59,541 nucleotides of DNA from Microvirga massiliensis (GTDB lineage Bacteria; Pseudomonadota; Alphaproteobacteria; Rhizobiales; Beijerinckiaceae), in assembly GCF_001006805.1 (NCBI RefSeq), contig NZ_LN811361.1:215592-275132 (forward strand). Direction: 5' to 3'. The position numbers were made by a program, and so were the translations under genes. Of this stretch, positions 46,210 to 55,878 are shown in pieces. The number at the start of each line of letters is the position of its first letter. Position 1 is the stretch's first letter. Below the pieces are notes generated by a model. It did not search any database. It had not been told where the DNA came from and worked only from the letters and a program-made list of their open reading frames with translations.

Positions 46210-46572
46210 TGTAGCCCTCCTTGTATTCGGACGGTCTCTCTACATGTCACGGGTATTCGAGGCACGGGACGTCCACTTCCTATAGAATAAACTCCGGCAC
46301 GATCACGTAAAAGCTGGCCGTCTATACCTATGATGAGGTACCTCCAGCGTTTGCATGACTTGAAAGTGCAATTCCATCCCAAGTCCAGCGTCACCGGGCC
46401 GCGCGAGAATTCGACTTTGAATGCTCGAACGACCTGCCACGACGCGGAGCCTGCGCGAACCAGATCGGGCTGAATTACCTATCGAGCGTGGCCGCGAGCG
46501 GCAAACCCAACTCTCAAAACACGTTGTCGCGCAAGGTACGCTGGTCGTTCCCTGCCATACCGCACCTGCCCA
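46210..46572. other. Intergenic region upstream of the RTX gene
   Basis: This is a 363-bp gap that must hold the RTX gene promoter. Apart from the ribosome site no element was recognised. Confidence 0.4.
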
Positions 46573-47850
46573 TCACTGTGTCGACATGTTGGCAACGATC
46601 TCGTTCCGCAGGGTAACCTCGACGACATCCCCGGGTTCGAGCTCGGTGTCCTCATCTACGACTATACGACTCCTGCTATCGTTCTGCTTCCGAAAAACGA
46701 CGAGTTCGGGCTTGGTTTCACCCCTGCGGATCGCCTCCGCCCCGACCAAAGCAGCGCGCTCGAGCTTCTCCGCAACACCCTGGAGCTTAGCTTGAATTTG
46801 AGCCAGTTCGACATTTGCATCCTGCAAATCCTTCAAGAGGCTCATGCGGCGCTGGTCATCGAGCTTCTCCAGCTGTCGTACTGTATCACCCCGCTGACGC
46901 TTGAGCTGCATGAGTTGCACAGCTGTTTCGAGCTTCCGTGTGGAGGAAAGCAGTACCGCCCGGCGAGCATCGGTCACGCGAGGACTGGGCAGAGCACCTT
47001 TTCCATAAAGATCGAGTGTCTTCTGCAGCTCTTCGATATCTGCCTGCAATCCCTGTTCTTCCTTGGTTTGTTGCTCTGACAGTACTGCTATCTGATCGTC
47101 GGCCAGTTTGATGGCTCGCTGAAAAGACGCCTTCTCTCGTTCATAGTCAGCCTGACGATTCCTGAGATACTCTGCCTCAGTGCTGGTGAACCGCGAAAGT
47201 GTCGGCGCCGGCAAGGGAACTGCCTCGAATTCTTTTTGATCCAGCGTATTCTTGTCCGCAAGTTCGGCCTTGATGCGCGATATTCGTAGCTGTACTTTCG
47301 CAAAATCCGTCCAAAGTGAAGTGTATTCGGTTCGCTGACTTACTTGATCCACAACGGGACCGTTTGTCTCGGCGAAAGGCGTGCCGTATCCACCTGCCAG
47401 TGCTACGGCCTGGCGCACCGTGATCAGAGGCCGATAAGTCTGCTCCCCCGGTTTGAATACATCTCCCTTGAGGTAGATTGGCTTGTACTCGACGACCATT
47501 GCCGTTACTTCGTCGGGTGCGATCGCGATTACACTCTCTCTCCCATCAGCCGTTCTCTGCCTGAAGGTTTTCGAACCAAGGATCGCTTGGATCTTTGCAC
47601 GGGCCTCTGATGGACGCATACCCGCTACCGCGAAATTACCGAGCAGCGGAAATGAAATTGTCCCATCGAGCTGGACCGTAACCCGCTGTCGCAAGTCTGG
47701 GATCGCCGCCACTGTAATCTCGATCACGTCGCCGGCGTGCAATCGGTAATCCGCATTCGAGGTCGCCGTCGCGCAGAGGAGGACAAGACCAGCCAACGCT
47801 CCCTTTTTCGAGCCAGCGCAGGCACGAGCATACGTGCGGTTATCTATCAT
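46573..47850 (-). CDS. Polysaccharide export OPX protein (ExoF/Wza-related)
   Basis: This is a 425-aa protein. A signal-like segment at residues 15-33 (KKGALAGLVLLCATATSNA) is followed by the Poly_export domain (DYRLHAGDVIEITVAAIPDLRQRVTVQLDGTISFPLLG), an SLBB-like domain (YLKGDVFKPGEQTYRPLITVRQAVALAGG), a long coiled coil (about 200-380) and a final beta strand set (ELEPGDVVEVTL). This is the ExoF layout. It lacks the C-terminal helix of Wza, so it would work in the periplasm with the Wzc-like kinase encoded at 51392-53683. Confidence 0.9.
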   Translation of the reverse strand: MIDNRTYARACAGSKKGALAGLVLLCATATSNADYRLHAGDVIEITVAAIPDLRQRVTVQLDGTISFPLLGNFAVAGMRPSEARAKIQAILGSKTFRQRTADGRESVIAIAPDEVTAMVVEYKPIYLKGDVFKPGEQTYRPLITVRQAVALAGGYGTPFAETNGPVVDQVSQRTEYTSLWTDFAKVQLRISRIKAELADKNTLDQKEFEAVPLPAPTLSRFTSTEAEYLRNRQADYEREKASFQRAIKLADDQIAVLSEQQTKEEQGLQADIEELQKTLDLYGKGALPSPRVTDARRAVLLSSTRKLETAVQLMQLKRQRGDTVRQLEKLDDQRRMSLLKDLQDANVELAQIQAKLQGVAEKLERAALVGAEAIRRGETKPELVVFRKQNDSRSRIVVDEDTELEPGDVVEVTLRNEIVANMSTQ

Positions 47851-48733
47851 GGCACCTGGTGCAGCTTGTTTGTCGACCGGGTTGAACCCGATGCTTCCAT
47901 CTTGCTACCGGCGGGCCTTGAATTGCAATCCGCCAGCGATTGTTACCAACGAATCCATTCCTACGCCCTGCAACTCGCGCCGGCGAGAACGAAACATGCG
48001 GCGCTACTGCTACTAAAGGGCTACCACCTTGGAGAGCCTAAGAGCCTGAACACGCGTCGGGCGCATTGTATATTGGGGATAGATTCGCGAGTTACGAATT
48101 TGACTTTGTACCGCGATTGATAGGCGTGGCACGGTGTTCCTGCGACTTCGGCACCAGATTTCTCCATCGCGATCCCCATATAATGCGCCTCCGGATTGTC
48201 TGTTCCCGCCGCTGCCAATGACTTGACCATTGCATCGACACTGGTCGGCGCGGAGTAAGCTTTTCGCATGAACATAAGAAGTGTCCATTCCGGCCTAATC
48301 ACAATGATCGGAAGCATCTCTCGGGGTACCTAGCAGGTATTAGTAGAGCGCGCCGCCTCTACATGGCGATATGTTGCCGCCTTTACATGACTGCATGTTG
48401 ATGAGACGCTGCTCGCCATTAATGGAAAAGGTTTCTCTTGACACGAGAAAATTACGGGTTGCTGCCGGTCATGGGAGCGAGGCACGAACCGATAGCCCAG
48501 CAATGCAAGCAGGGGCTTTCACTGGGCATAGAGATCGGATCCTGGCTCCGGAGCCTCAGCTCGCGACTGCGGACGTGCCGGCCCACCTCCGCAGGGCCAT
48601 GTCGCAGAGCCTTTCCGCAGCATGGCTTTCATCGTCCACGACCAACGTGCTTAGGCGAGCCACTCCGCAGCCCTCAGGCAGCGGACATGCACGGACTCCG
48701 CAGCGGCGTTGGCTGCATGCCGTAGGATGACGA
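47851..48733. other. Divergent intergenic region
   Basis: This is about 880 bp between the OPX gene (minus) and the deacetylase gene (plus). A minus-strand frame at 48021-48317 is open but has no ribosome site and an odd make-up. I could not recognise other elements. Confidence 0.4.
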
Positions 48734-49639
48734 ATGATGCTAAGCGCAAGCACAGTCTCTTCACGAGCCACGCGAGCAGCGCTTTCCATCGACGTGGAGG
48801 ATTGGTTCCATACGGAAAATCTGAAGTCCGCGATCTCTCGTGACGAATGGGCATCTTGCGAGTTTCGTGTTGAGCGCAACACAATGCGGATGCTGGAAAT
48901 TCTGGATGCGAGAGATTCTCGAGCAACATTCTTCGTGCTTGGTTGGGTTGCCGAACAATGTCCGCGACTCGTGCGCGCGATTGCAGCGGCCGGCCATGAG
49001 GTAGCATCGCACGGATACGGACATGATCTCATCTACTCACTCTCGCCCAGCGAGTTCCGGGCCGATATCCTCCGATCTAAACAGCACCTTGAAGACCTGA
49101 CGGGGCGGCAGATCCATGGTTACCGTGCGCCGTGCTTCTCGATTACGGAATGGGCGATACCGATCCTCCGGGAGGCGGGCTTCACGTACGACTCCTCCGT
49201 TTTCCCAACGCTCGCCCACGATCGGTATGGCCGGCTCGACGGAGTTGAGGCCGGCAAGCCGGTCGTACTGCTCCCGTGCGGCTTGTATGAAGTCTGCATC
49301 TCTTGTGTCCGGCTCGGCAAGCGTGGCATCCCCTGGGGGGGTGGCGGATACTTTCGGCTCATTCCCTACGCGCTCTGGCGACAAGGCATCCGTGTAATCC
49401 TACGCTCCGGGTCTCCGTATGTCTTCTACACGCATCCGTGGGAGATTGATCCGGACCAGCCGCGGATACACGGCATCAAGAACTCCAATGCATTTCGTCA
49501 ACATGTAAATCTGAGCCGCTGCGAGTCGCGGTTTACTGCTCTCGTGCGCGATTTCAGCTCTGTCCCGTTATACGACCTTATCGAGGATCAGCGCCTGAGA
49601 CCCACCTTCAACAACCATGAATCATGGATGTGCCAGTGA
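48734..49639 (+). CDS. Polysaccharide deacetylase, XrtA-associated DUF3473 type
   Basis: This is a 301-aa cytoplasmic-looking NodB-fold enzyme. Metal-binding residues appear in LSIDVEDWFH and SHGYGHDLIY, followed by GYRAPCFSI and DSSVFPT. The C-terminal part (GGGGYFRLIPYALWR, YTHPWEIDPDQPR) is the DUF3473 extension found in deacetylases of exosortase-linked exopolysaccharide loci. It would remove N-acetyl groups from an amino sugar of the polymer or its precursor, which fits an amino-sugar-containing product. AGGATGACGA precedes the ATG. Confidence 0.92.
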   Translation: MMLSASTVSSRATRAALSIDVEDWFHTENLKSAISRDEWASCEFRVERNTMRMLEILDARDSRATFFVLGWVAEQCPRLVRAIAAAGHEVASHGYGHDLIYSLSPSEFRADILRSKQHLEDLTGRQIHGYRAPCFSITEWAIPILREAGFTYDSSVFPTLAHDRYGRLDGVEAGKPVVLLPCGLYEVCISCVRLGKRGIPWGGGGYFRLIPYALWRQGIRVILRSGSPYVFYTHPWEIDPDQPRIHGIKNSNAFRQHVNLSRCESRFTALVRDFSSVPLYDLIEDQRLRPTFNNHESWMCQ

Positions 49640-49733
49640 TCATAGCGGGGCTTTTCGCTCACATCCCGCTCTCGATGGGGCATGGCGCGATATGGCGCCC
49701 GCAACGTACACTTTCATGATCTAGGATTGTACC

Positions 49734-51005
49734 GTGACTAGCTGGCCCCCGGGCACACAGACAATTTCGAGCGCGCTGCTTGCGCTGGGAGTGCTGTTGT
49801 CTCCTGCGACCCAGTTCCGACCGGCAAACTTGCCCGTAGGGCCCGGAGAGATTTGCCTTGCACTATGGATCGGGATCGGGCTTGCCGACGAAACTACTCG
49901 CCTCGGCCCACGCATTACGCCGGCTCTTGCCCGAATGATGATGTTCTGGGTAATCTTTGCATTTGCACAGAGTCTCGGCGCAGTAGTGGGGCTTGCAATC
50001 GAGAAGATCCGTGACCCTGTTTCGGCGCAACACGACGTTGTCGCTTACCTTCTCTTAGCGGCGATCAGTTGCATAGGCGTTGGCCAACCTGACGCGGCCC
50101 GCCGTTTGCGCCAGAGTGCTTGGATGCTCGTCCTATTCGGTGCCCTGTGCCTCGCAGCTCAGCTCGCGGAGGCTTGGGGGGTGATCGACATCGCCGGAAC
50201 CGATCCTTACGAGTGGGACCGGTTGCGCGGCTGGTCAGAGAACTCGAACGCGCTTGCTCTCATCAGTGCTGCTCTGGTCGTCGTGCCGCTCTATCTGGTA
50301 GAGTCCACGGATAGTACGGCCGAAAGGATTATCGCTTTAGCGCTCATACCTCTTCCCATTTCTGTGGGTTTCTTAACGAAGAGCGATGCTTTCACCCTTT
50401 TCCTTTTGACCGCCGGCCCTCTGTTTGCTGGCCTCAAGCTTTGGAGTTGGCTGCGTTTGCCCCGGCCGGATTTGCCTCTCCGGACCGCGGCAGCCTGGCT
50501 TGTACTATTAGCTCTGCCGCTACTCCCTATCGCCGCAATTCCATTTGCTTCGTCCGCGGCGACATCTGCGGAGAGGTTTGTCGAGAACATGTATGAGGAT
50601 AACGACCAAGGGGAAGACAGACTCAGGCTATGGAACGAGGCGTTTTCGCGCGGCATGGACGCTGCGATGCTTGGACTAGGCCCCGGAGCACATATCATCA
50701 GCGGTAAATTTAAGCGACAACCTCCACCGAATTTTGAGGCGCATAACACCGTTCTCGACCTCTTCACTCAAGGAGGAGCTCTCATTGTGGCGTTGTTCTT
50801 CTGGCTCGTGGCTGCTGGTTTCTTCGCAGCCGGGAGGGCAGGACAGACTGCGTTGGCAACCCTGCTCTTCAGCCTTGTCGTCTTTGGTCTATTTCACCTT
50901 ATCGTACGCCATCCAATCTTCTGGTTCGGAATAGCTCTGTGTTTTGCCGCCGGCGATGTGACCAACCGAAAAGTTGCGCTACGAAGGAGCTACAGGCGTG
51001 TATAG
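49734..51005 (+). CDS. Wzy/O-antigen ligase-like membrane protein
   Basis: This 423-aa protein has a GTG start with AGGAT upstream. It has about ten hydrophobic segments and a large loop (about 275-335) with ERFVENMYEDNDQGEDRLRLWNEAF and GLGPGAHI, then EAHNTVLDLFTQGG, the Wzy_C pattern including the conserved His. It would polymerise or ligate lipid-linked repeat units in the periplasm. Polymerase is more likely than ligase, because Wzx, Wzc and OPX genes share the locus. Confidence 0.88.
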   Translation: MTSWPPGTQTISSALLALGVLLSPATQFRPANLPVGPGEICLALWIGIGLADETTRLGPRITPALARMMMFWVIFAFAQSLGAVVGLAIEKIRDPVSAQHDVVAYLLLAAISCIGVGQPDAARRLRQSAWMLVLFGALCLAAQLAEAWGVIDIAGTDPYEWDRLRGWSENSNALALISAALVVVPLYLVESTDSTAERIIALALIPLPISVGFLTKSDAFTLFLLTAGPLFAGLKLWSWLRLPRPDLPLRTAAAWLVLLALPLLPIAAIPFASSAATSAERFVENMYEDNDQGEDRLRLWNEAFSRGMDAAMLGLGPGAHIISGKFKRQPPPNFEAHNTVLDLFTQGGALIVALFFWLVAAGFFAAGRAGQTALATLLFSLVVFGLFHLIVRHPIFWFGIALCFAAGDVTNRKVALRRSYRRV

Positions 51006-51128
51006 AAGGAACCATCTTAGCGCTCCTTGCTTCGCAGAATTGAGGGATCTTAGCCACTCCTATTGCTGCTCACAGGTTAGGAGAAGTGCTCTAGGAGACT
51101 CGGATTGCGACACGCGAAGGCACTGACG

Positions 51129-51395
51129 ATGGTAAGCTGCCAGCCGTCGCTCAACAATGGTGCGAACCGTCCGTTGGCGGGAACTGGTTTCATCGAGCAC
51201 CCTCGAGGATGGAAAGTATCTGTCGAGCAAGGTTCTACTGAAGCATCGTCGGGAAATCAGTGGGTATACCGCGTCCTTTTCCCTGAATCCGTGTTGGGAG
51301 GCAGGATAGTGAACGTTGACCTTTGCCTGGAGAATAGGATCTGGCGAGGCACCGTGTGCAGCCTCGCTGATCCCATGCGGAAGGCAGTACCATGA
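51129..51395 (+). CDS. Hypothetical protein coupled to the Wzc-like gene
   Basis: This is an 88-aa product from ATG 51129 after GAAGG; a TTG at 51105 after AGGAGA is an alternative. Its TGA overlaps the ATG of the next gene (ATGA), which argues for translational coupling. FIEHPRGWKVSVEQGST and VNVDLCLENRIWRGTVCS suggest an all-beta fold. No family recognised and no membrane segment. Confidence 0.65.
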   Translation: MVSCQPSLNNGANRPLAGTGFIEHPRGWKVSVEQGSTEASSGNQWVYRVLFPESVLGGRIVNVDLCLENRIWRGTVCSLADPMRKAVP

Positions 51396-53683
51396 CCGGG
51401 CATCAATCTGCTGAGCTTCATTTCGAGCAGCTAGTTAGGATCCTGCTTCGACAATGGAGATTCATCCTTACGGTGGCAATATTGGGATCGGCGATCGTCA
51501 GTGTTGCTGCGATCGCCCTCCCCACCCAATATACCGCCAAGGCTCAGCTCATAATTGAAGCTGCGCGGGCCGGATCGGCAGCGGACAGCTTCCATGTAGA
51601 TGAAGGAGTCGTCGGGACGCATGTGACGATGCTCATGTCACGCGGATTTCTACAATCGGTGACCAAGAATCTCTTAGAGGAGGGGGAACTGGTGTCCGAG
51701 ACAGGCCAGTTAGGATCAACCCTCAGCGGCTGGCTCGACGAGCTGTGGACCCGGGTGTCAGATCCAGTCGCGGTGGCACTCGCTTCGTCGGAACACCTGC
51801 CCGATACTAAATCCAGTGATACCACATCCGCGGATTCCGATCAGGCGGCCTCTTCAGATTCTGATCAGGCAACATCCGTGGATCCTGATCAGGTGTCTGC
51901 AGCGGATATTGATGAGGTGTCAGCAGCGGAGATTGACGCGTTTGAGGAGCACCTATCGGTATATCAGGAGCGACGCTCAGCAGTCATCCGGGTCAGCTTC
52001 ACCTCGACGACTGCTTCGGACGCTGCTGCCATCGCGAATCGGGTTGTTGAACTCTATGTCGAGAGCCAAGCTGCGCGGAAGAAGGAGCAAGTGAGCACGG
52101 CGCTTGCCTCACTCGACAGCAAGATTCCGGAGCTTAGGGCCGCGGTAGCACGTGCGGACGCTGCGGTACAGAGCTACCGGGCTGAACACGGCTTCATCGG
52201 CGGCACTCGCGCCGATATGCTCAACCAACAGATTACAGATCTTGACCGGCAGCTTACTACTGCGAATTCGGATTTGTCTGGCTTGCGGGTTCGACTGAGC
52301 GCCTTGCGAAAGATTACACTTGGCACGCCAGAAATGGCGGAACTCATCAAAATCATTGATGTACCAGCGTTAGCGGATTTCTTCCGAGAGCATCCAGAGT
52401 TTCTTGAACCGGAGGCGGAGTTCGATCCAGGATCTCATGAGGATAGCCTCAGAACGCAGCTGAACAGCAGTGGCATGCCAGAAATCCGGAAGAAGTTCGG
52501 CCAGGAAGTCAGTCGCGCAACAAACCTCTTAGAAAAAGAGGCACTCTCTACGGAGGAAAGGGCGCGCTCGATTCAGGAACGCCTTGTCGCCGTGCAGAAG
52601 GCAAGTCGTGAGATGGCGGAAGCTGCAGTGCGAATGCGCGAACTCGAGCGTGAGGCGGCCGCGGTGCAGCAAGTCTTCGACGGCGCACTGAGACGGCGCG
52701 AAGAACTCGGCATACAGGATGAAGCCCCGCCGGATGTCCGCGTGCTCTCGCGGGCGTGGCCGCCGGACGAGCCTAGCTCGCCCCATCCACTCAAATTCAT
52801 TGCTCCCGCATTTGTTCTATTCTTTGTCGGAGCTGGCCTGCTCGCTGTGGCGCGTGATCGTCTCGACCGTGGGCTCCGCAGCGAGGATGATATCGCTCGG
52901 ACGCTCGGAATACCATGCATTGGAATCGTACCAAGGCTCGACCTGGAAATTGGATCGCTACGGCACGAGTATCTCCTTTCGCATCCGACCGCTCCATATT
53001 CGGAAGCAATCCGATCGCTGGTCGCCAGTCTATTGCAGCTTGCAAACCCGAAGGCTTCACCCAAGCTGATTCTGGTCAGCTCCAGCTTACCGGAAGAAGG
53101 AAAAACAACACTGGCCGTAAGCATTGCGACCTATGCAGCGGTCCTTGGGCGGCGTGTGCTCCTGGTCGATCTGGACTTGCGACGTCCGCGCGTTCTGAAC
53201 GAGCTCAACATCGAAGCCCAAAAAGGAGTTTCCGATGTTCTCCTTGGTAACTGCTCCCTCGCCGAGGCCATCTGCAGAGCACCGGTACCGGGCATCGAGT
53301 GCTTGCCGGCGCCTCGGGCCCAAAGTGATCCTCTCCCGCTTTTTGCAAATGGCCGAGTTTCATGGCTTCTGAATCAGATACGCGAAGACTATGATTGCGT
53401 CGTGATCGACAGCCCAGCGCTCCAGTTGGTGACGGAGGCACGTCTCCTTGCATCAATGGTGGACAGAGTGATTCTCGTGACGAAGTGGGGAAGCACCAGA
53501 CCGGAAGTTGCGCAGAATGCTCTCAGCTTGCTGCGCGAAGTCGGTATCTCGGACACTGACGACACGGGTAGAATCGGCGCTGTGATTGCCCAGGCCGACC
53601 TAAAGGAGCACGCCTACTACGGTTATGGCGACGCCGGGGAATCCCTTGAAAGGCATAGGCGGTATTTCTCTCAGTCTCGCTGA
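51392..53683 (+). CDS. Wzc-like bacterial tyrosine kinase / chain-length regulator
   Basis: This is a 763-aa protein. TM1 is at residues 23-44 with the Wzz domain after it, and coiled coils span about 220-310 and 375-425. TM2 follows a Pro-rich site (WPPDEPSSPHPLKFIAPAF). The cytoplasmic kinase has Walker A SSLPEEGKTT (about 563-572), Walker A' LLVDLDLRRPR, Walker B VVIDSP, and a Tyr-rich tail (AYYGYGD, RRYFSQSR). It controls polymer length and export with the OPX protein. A run of five octapeptide repeats, xxADxDQxx-like, sits at residues 146-185 in the periplasmic part. Confidence 0.93.
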   Translation: MTGHQSAELHFEQLVRILLRQWRFILTVAILGSAIVSVAAIALPTQYTAKAQLIIEAARAGSAADSFHVDEGVVGTHVTMLMSRGFLQSVTKNLLEEGELVSETGQLGSTLSGWLDELWTRVSDPVAVALASSEHLPDTKSSDTTSADSDQAASSDSDQATSVDPDQVSAADIDEVSAAEIDAFEEHLSVYQERRSAVIRVSFTSTTASDAAAIANRVVELYVESQAARKKEQVSTALASLDSKIPELRAAVARADAAVQSYRAEHGFIGGTRADMLNQQITDLDRQLTTANSDLSGLRVRLSALRKITLGTPEMAELIKIIDVPALADFFREHPEFLEPEAEFDPGSHEDSLRTQLNSSGMPEIRKKFGQEVSRATNLLEKEALSTEERARSIQERLVAVQKASREMAEAAVRMRELEREAAAVQQVFDGALRRREELGIQDEAPPDVRVLSRAWPPDEPSSPHPLKFIAPAFVLFFVGAGLLAVARDRLDRGLRSEDDIARTLGIPCIGIVPRLDLEIGSLRHEYLLSHPTAPYSEAIRSLVASLLQLANPKASPKLILVSSSLPEEGKTTLAVSIATYAAVLGRRVLLVDLDLRRPRVLNELNIEAQKGVSDVLLGNCSLAEAICRAPVPGIECLPAPRAQSDPLPLFANGRVSWLLNQIREDYDCVVIDSPALQLVTEARLLASMVDRVILVTKWGSTRPEVAQNALSLLREVGISDTDDTGRIGAVIAQADLKEHAYYGYGDAGESLERHRRYFSQSR
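51827..51946 (+). repeat. In-frame 24-bp tandem repeat (five units)
   Basis: Five 24-bp units at 51827, 51851, 51875, 51899 and 51923 encode SADSDQAA, SSDSDQAT, SVDPDQVS, AADIDEVS and AAEIDAFE. The units share GAT-x-GATCAG and decay towards the right. The tract adds a 40-residue acidic stretch to the Wzz-type domain. Confidence 0.85.
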
Positions 53684-53989
53684 GGCCTCGAATTTTGACT
53701 TTCCGACGGCCCGATCAGGTATGGTTCCCTATTATCGGCTGCAGGTGATCACCCGCCGTGGATCCATCTTGGACGGTTTGATATTGAGGGCGGCGAGAGC
53801 CCCGCACCCAGGAGAATGGCGCAACACAGGCCTATCCTCCGAAGCCGACTGGAAGAAGTGAAGCTGAAGGCAATTCGGCTCAGATAACACGTCTTTTCAA
53901 TGGTTTGCGCGCCTGCTCCGTGGCCCGAAGCACGCGACAGAGCGACGGTGCGCACGGTGTCGAACCCTTCCCGGCGGCAGCCGGATCAC

Positions 53990-54250
53990 CGATCACATCG
54001 GCTTGGGGGGTGATCGCGAAGACCTTCCCGGTGGGCCGGGTTTACGTCGCCCGGGCGGCGACTGGCACGGCCGGCTCGCGGCAGCTCGATCTGCCCGCCC
54101 ACGTGACGGTCTCGCATGTCATTGCCCTGACCCTGTAATGCAAGCCTCCTATCACGAGGTGCTGCGTCGCCTATTGGATGGTGCGCAGTGGCTGCACGGC
54201 CCGCGGCGAGCCTCAAGGTGGCGGAAAACTCGGGCATCCTGATTCACGCG
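53990..54250 (+). mobile_element. IS4-family transposase remnant
   Basis: In the plus direction GVIAKTFPVGRVYVA, then RQLDLPAHVTVSHVIALTL, a frameshift at CTGTA/ATG, and MQASYHEVLRRLLDGAQWLHGP match the N-terminal part of IS4-type transposases (LPAHV..YHVIALALYMQASYREVLRCLLEG). A second shift follows near 54210. Only about 90 of some 400 residues remain. The rest of 53684-54399 shows no gene. Confidence 0.72.
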
Positions 54251-54399
54251 AACGGATGCATATGAGCAGCAAGATCGCACGGCATGGAGAACGGAAAGCA
54301 AAGCACGACCAGTAGTGACCGGTGCGGAGCGCGCTGACCTTGAGTGAACGGCGCAGAGCATCCGTCTCATGGTCAGCGCGCAACGCTTCGTGATCCTGA

Positions 54400-55878
54400 T
54401 TAGAGCAGGAAGTCGGATGCTGTCAGGGCAACCTGACCCTTGATGTGGAACATCATCTCGACGTCCGTGTCCTTATCCACATTGGCGGACACGGTGGTCA
54501 GGTTCGAGGCCTGATCATACTTGAACCAGATCTTGCCAGGCGTCGTAGTCGGACCTGCGGCCAGCGAGAATGCCTGATCGCCGCTCGACTGACGGCTGGC
54601 GTCGATCATCGACAGGTCGATGACATCATGTCCTTGTTCGAAGTCCATGATGGTGTCGAAGCCGTAGTCGTCGTTTGAGTCGCTGAGGCGCTTGAACAGA
54701 AACGTATCATTGCCGGAACCGCCCCAGAGACTGTCGGTTCCCTCATTGCCACGAATGACGTCGTTCCCGGCTGCCCCCTTGATGACGTCATTGCCATCAC
54801 CACCGTCGATGACGTTGTTGAGCGAATTGCCGATGATCGTTTCGGCGGCGCTCTTCCCGGTGTGCTTCTCACCCTTGAAAGTCGGCTGCTCCACTGACGG
54901 TGGCGGCGGGAGTTCTTCCTCCGAAGGGGGAGGCGGCACAGGCGTTTCCTCCGGCGGTAGCGGCTGTTCTGCCTCCGGCAGTGATGGCAGGGATGCCTCA
55001 TCACCGTGGCTGGCGATCCACTCGGCCTTGGCGTCCTCCCAGTAGTCCCGCGCAGCCTGGCCCTGCAGGATGGTGAAGCCCTTCGGCGGCATTGGGTAAT
55101 TGGACGGAAGGGGCTTGTCGGACAGGTTCAGGTAGACGTTATTCTCAGATGCGGTGACGTTGTCCCATGCGATCTGCAACCGGCCGAAACTCTCATGCTC
55201 GGGGTTCTCGATCGCGATGACCGTATTCCTGATTTCGAACGAGGGTGTAAAATCGGGGTTGCCCGAGTCGGTCTTGAAGGGCGATGCGTGTGTGACCGCA
55301 CCCTCACCGGCGCGGCTGTAGAGGTAGGACTCCATCCGCATGAGCACGCCATCCAACTTGATGGTGTTCATGCTGCCGTCTACATCGCCGTCCGTGCTGA
55401 TGCCGGCGAACACGCCGTCGAACAGAGAATTGCGGATCGTGCCGCCCATCGCGGGATCGTTCTCGATCACGTCGTCACGCACGTCGGTGACCCACATGTT
55501 CTGAATCAGGAAGTCCGTCGTCCCCTCCGCGATGCGGATTCCGTCAAACGCACGGTCGATCTTCCAGTCCTGAATGATGGCGTTGGGCGAGGACTCGACG
55601 CGAATAGCGACCGAATTGCCGTTACCCTCTTTCGGGTAATAGAGAGTCTCCCAATCCTCGGTCAGGGAGACTTCGCCGTGCATCACGCCGCCCTCGATCG
55701 TGACGTTGGGCGAGTTGTAGACCCGGAACGGGTAGGCGTTGGCGCCGTCGCCATCCAGGATCGAGTTGTCGATGATCCACGATGCTGCCGTGGCATCGAT
55801 TACCGTGCCATCAGCAAGTCCAGATGCCTTGTAGGCTTCTTGACCATAATCTTTAGTTAAAGTAATTGTATTGCCCAA
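54400..55878 (-). CDS. Secreted beta-helix protein with RTX repeats
   Basis: This 492-aa protein has a TTG start preceded by AGAGGA at an 8-nt spacing. Residues 25-270 form a right-handed parallel beta-helix of the pectate lyase type, with repeated turns such as VYNSPNVTIEGGVMHGEV, VESSPNAIIQDWKIDRAFDGIRIAEG and IQNMWVTDVRDDVIEND. A Pro/Glu-rich linker (310-345) leads to RTX repeats (GGDGNDVIKGAAGNDVIRGN) and a C-terminal M10-type secretion domain (FDTIMDFEQGHDVIDLS). It is a typical type I secretion substrate and may trim or bind the polysaccharide. The exporter is not in the window. Confidence 0.9.
   Translation of the reverse strand: MGNTITLTKDYGQEAYKASGLADGTVIDATAASWIIDNSILDGDGANAYPFRVYNSPNVTIEGGVMHGEVSLTEDWETLYYPKEGNGNSVAIRVESSPNAIIQDWKIDRAFDGIRIAEGTTDFLIQNMWVTDVRDDVIENDPAMGGTIRNSLFDGVFAGISTDGDVDGSMNTIKLDGVLMRMESYLYSRAGEGAVTHASPFKTDSGNPDFTPSFEIRNTVIAIENPEHESFGRLQIAWDNVTASENNVYLNLSDKPLPSNYPMPPKGFTILQGQAARDYWEDAKAEWIASHGDEASLPSLPEAEQPLPPEETPVPPPPSEEELPPPPSVEQPTFKGEKHTGKSAAETIIGNSLNNVIDGGDGNDVIKGAAGNDVIRGNEGTDSLWGGSGNDTFLFKRLSDSNDDYGFDTIMDFEQGHDVIDLSMIDASRQSSGDQAFSLAAGPTTTPGKIWFKYDQASNLTTVSANVDKDTDVEMMFHIKGQVALTASDFLL

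Noticed and set aside
48021..48317. Open minus-strand frame of 98 codons upstream of the deacetylase gene
   Set aside because: No ribosome site and no recognisable pattern; it lies in a divergent promoter region.
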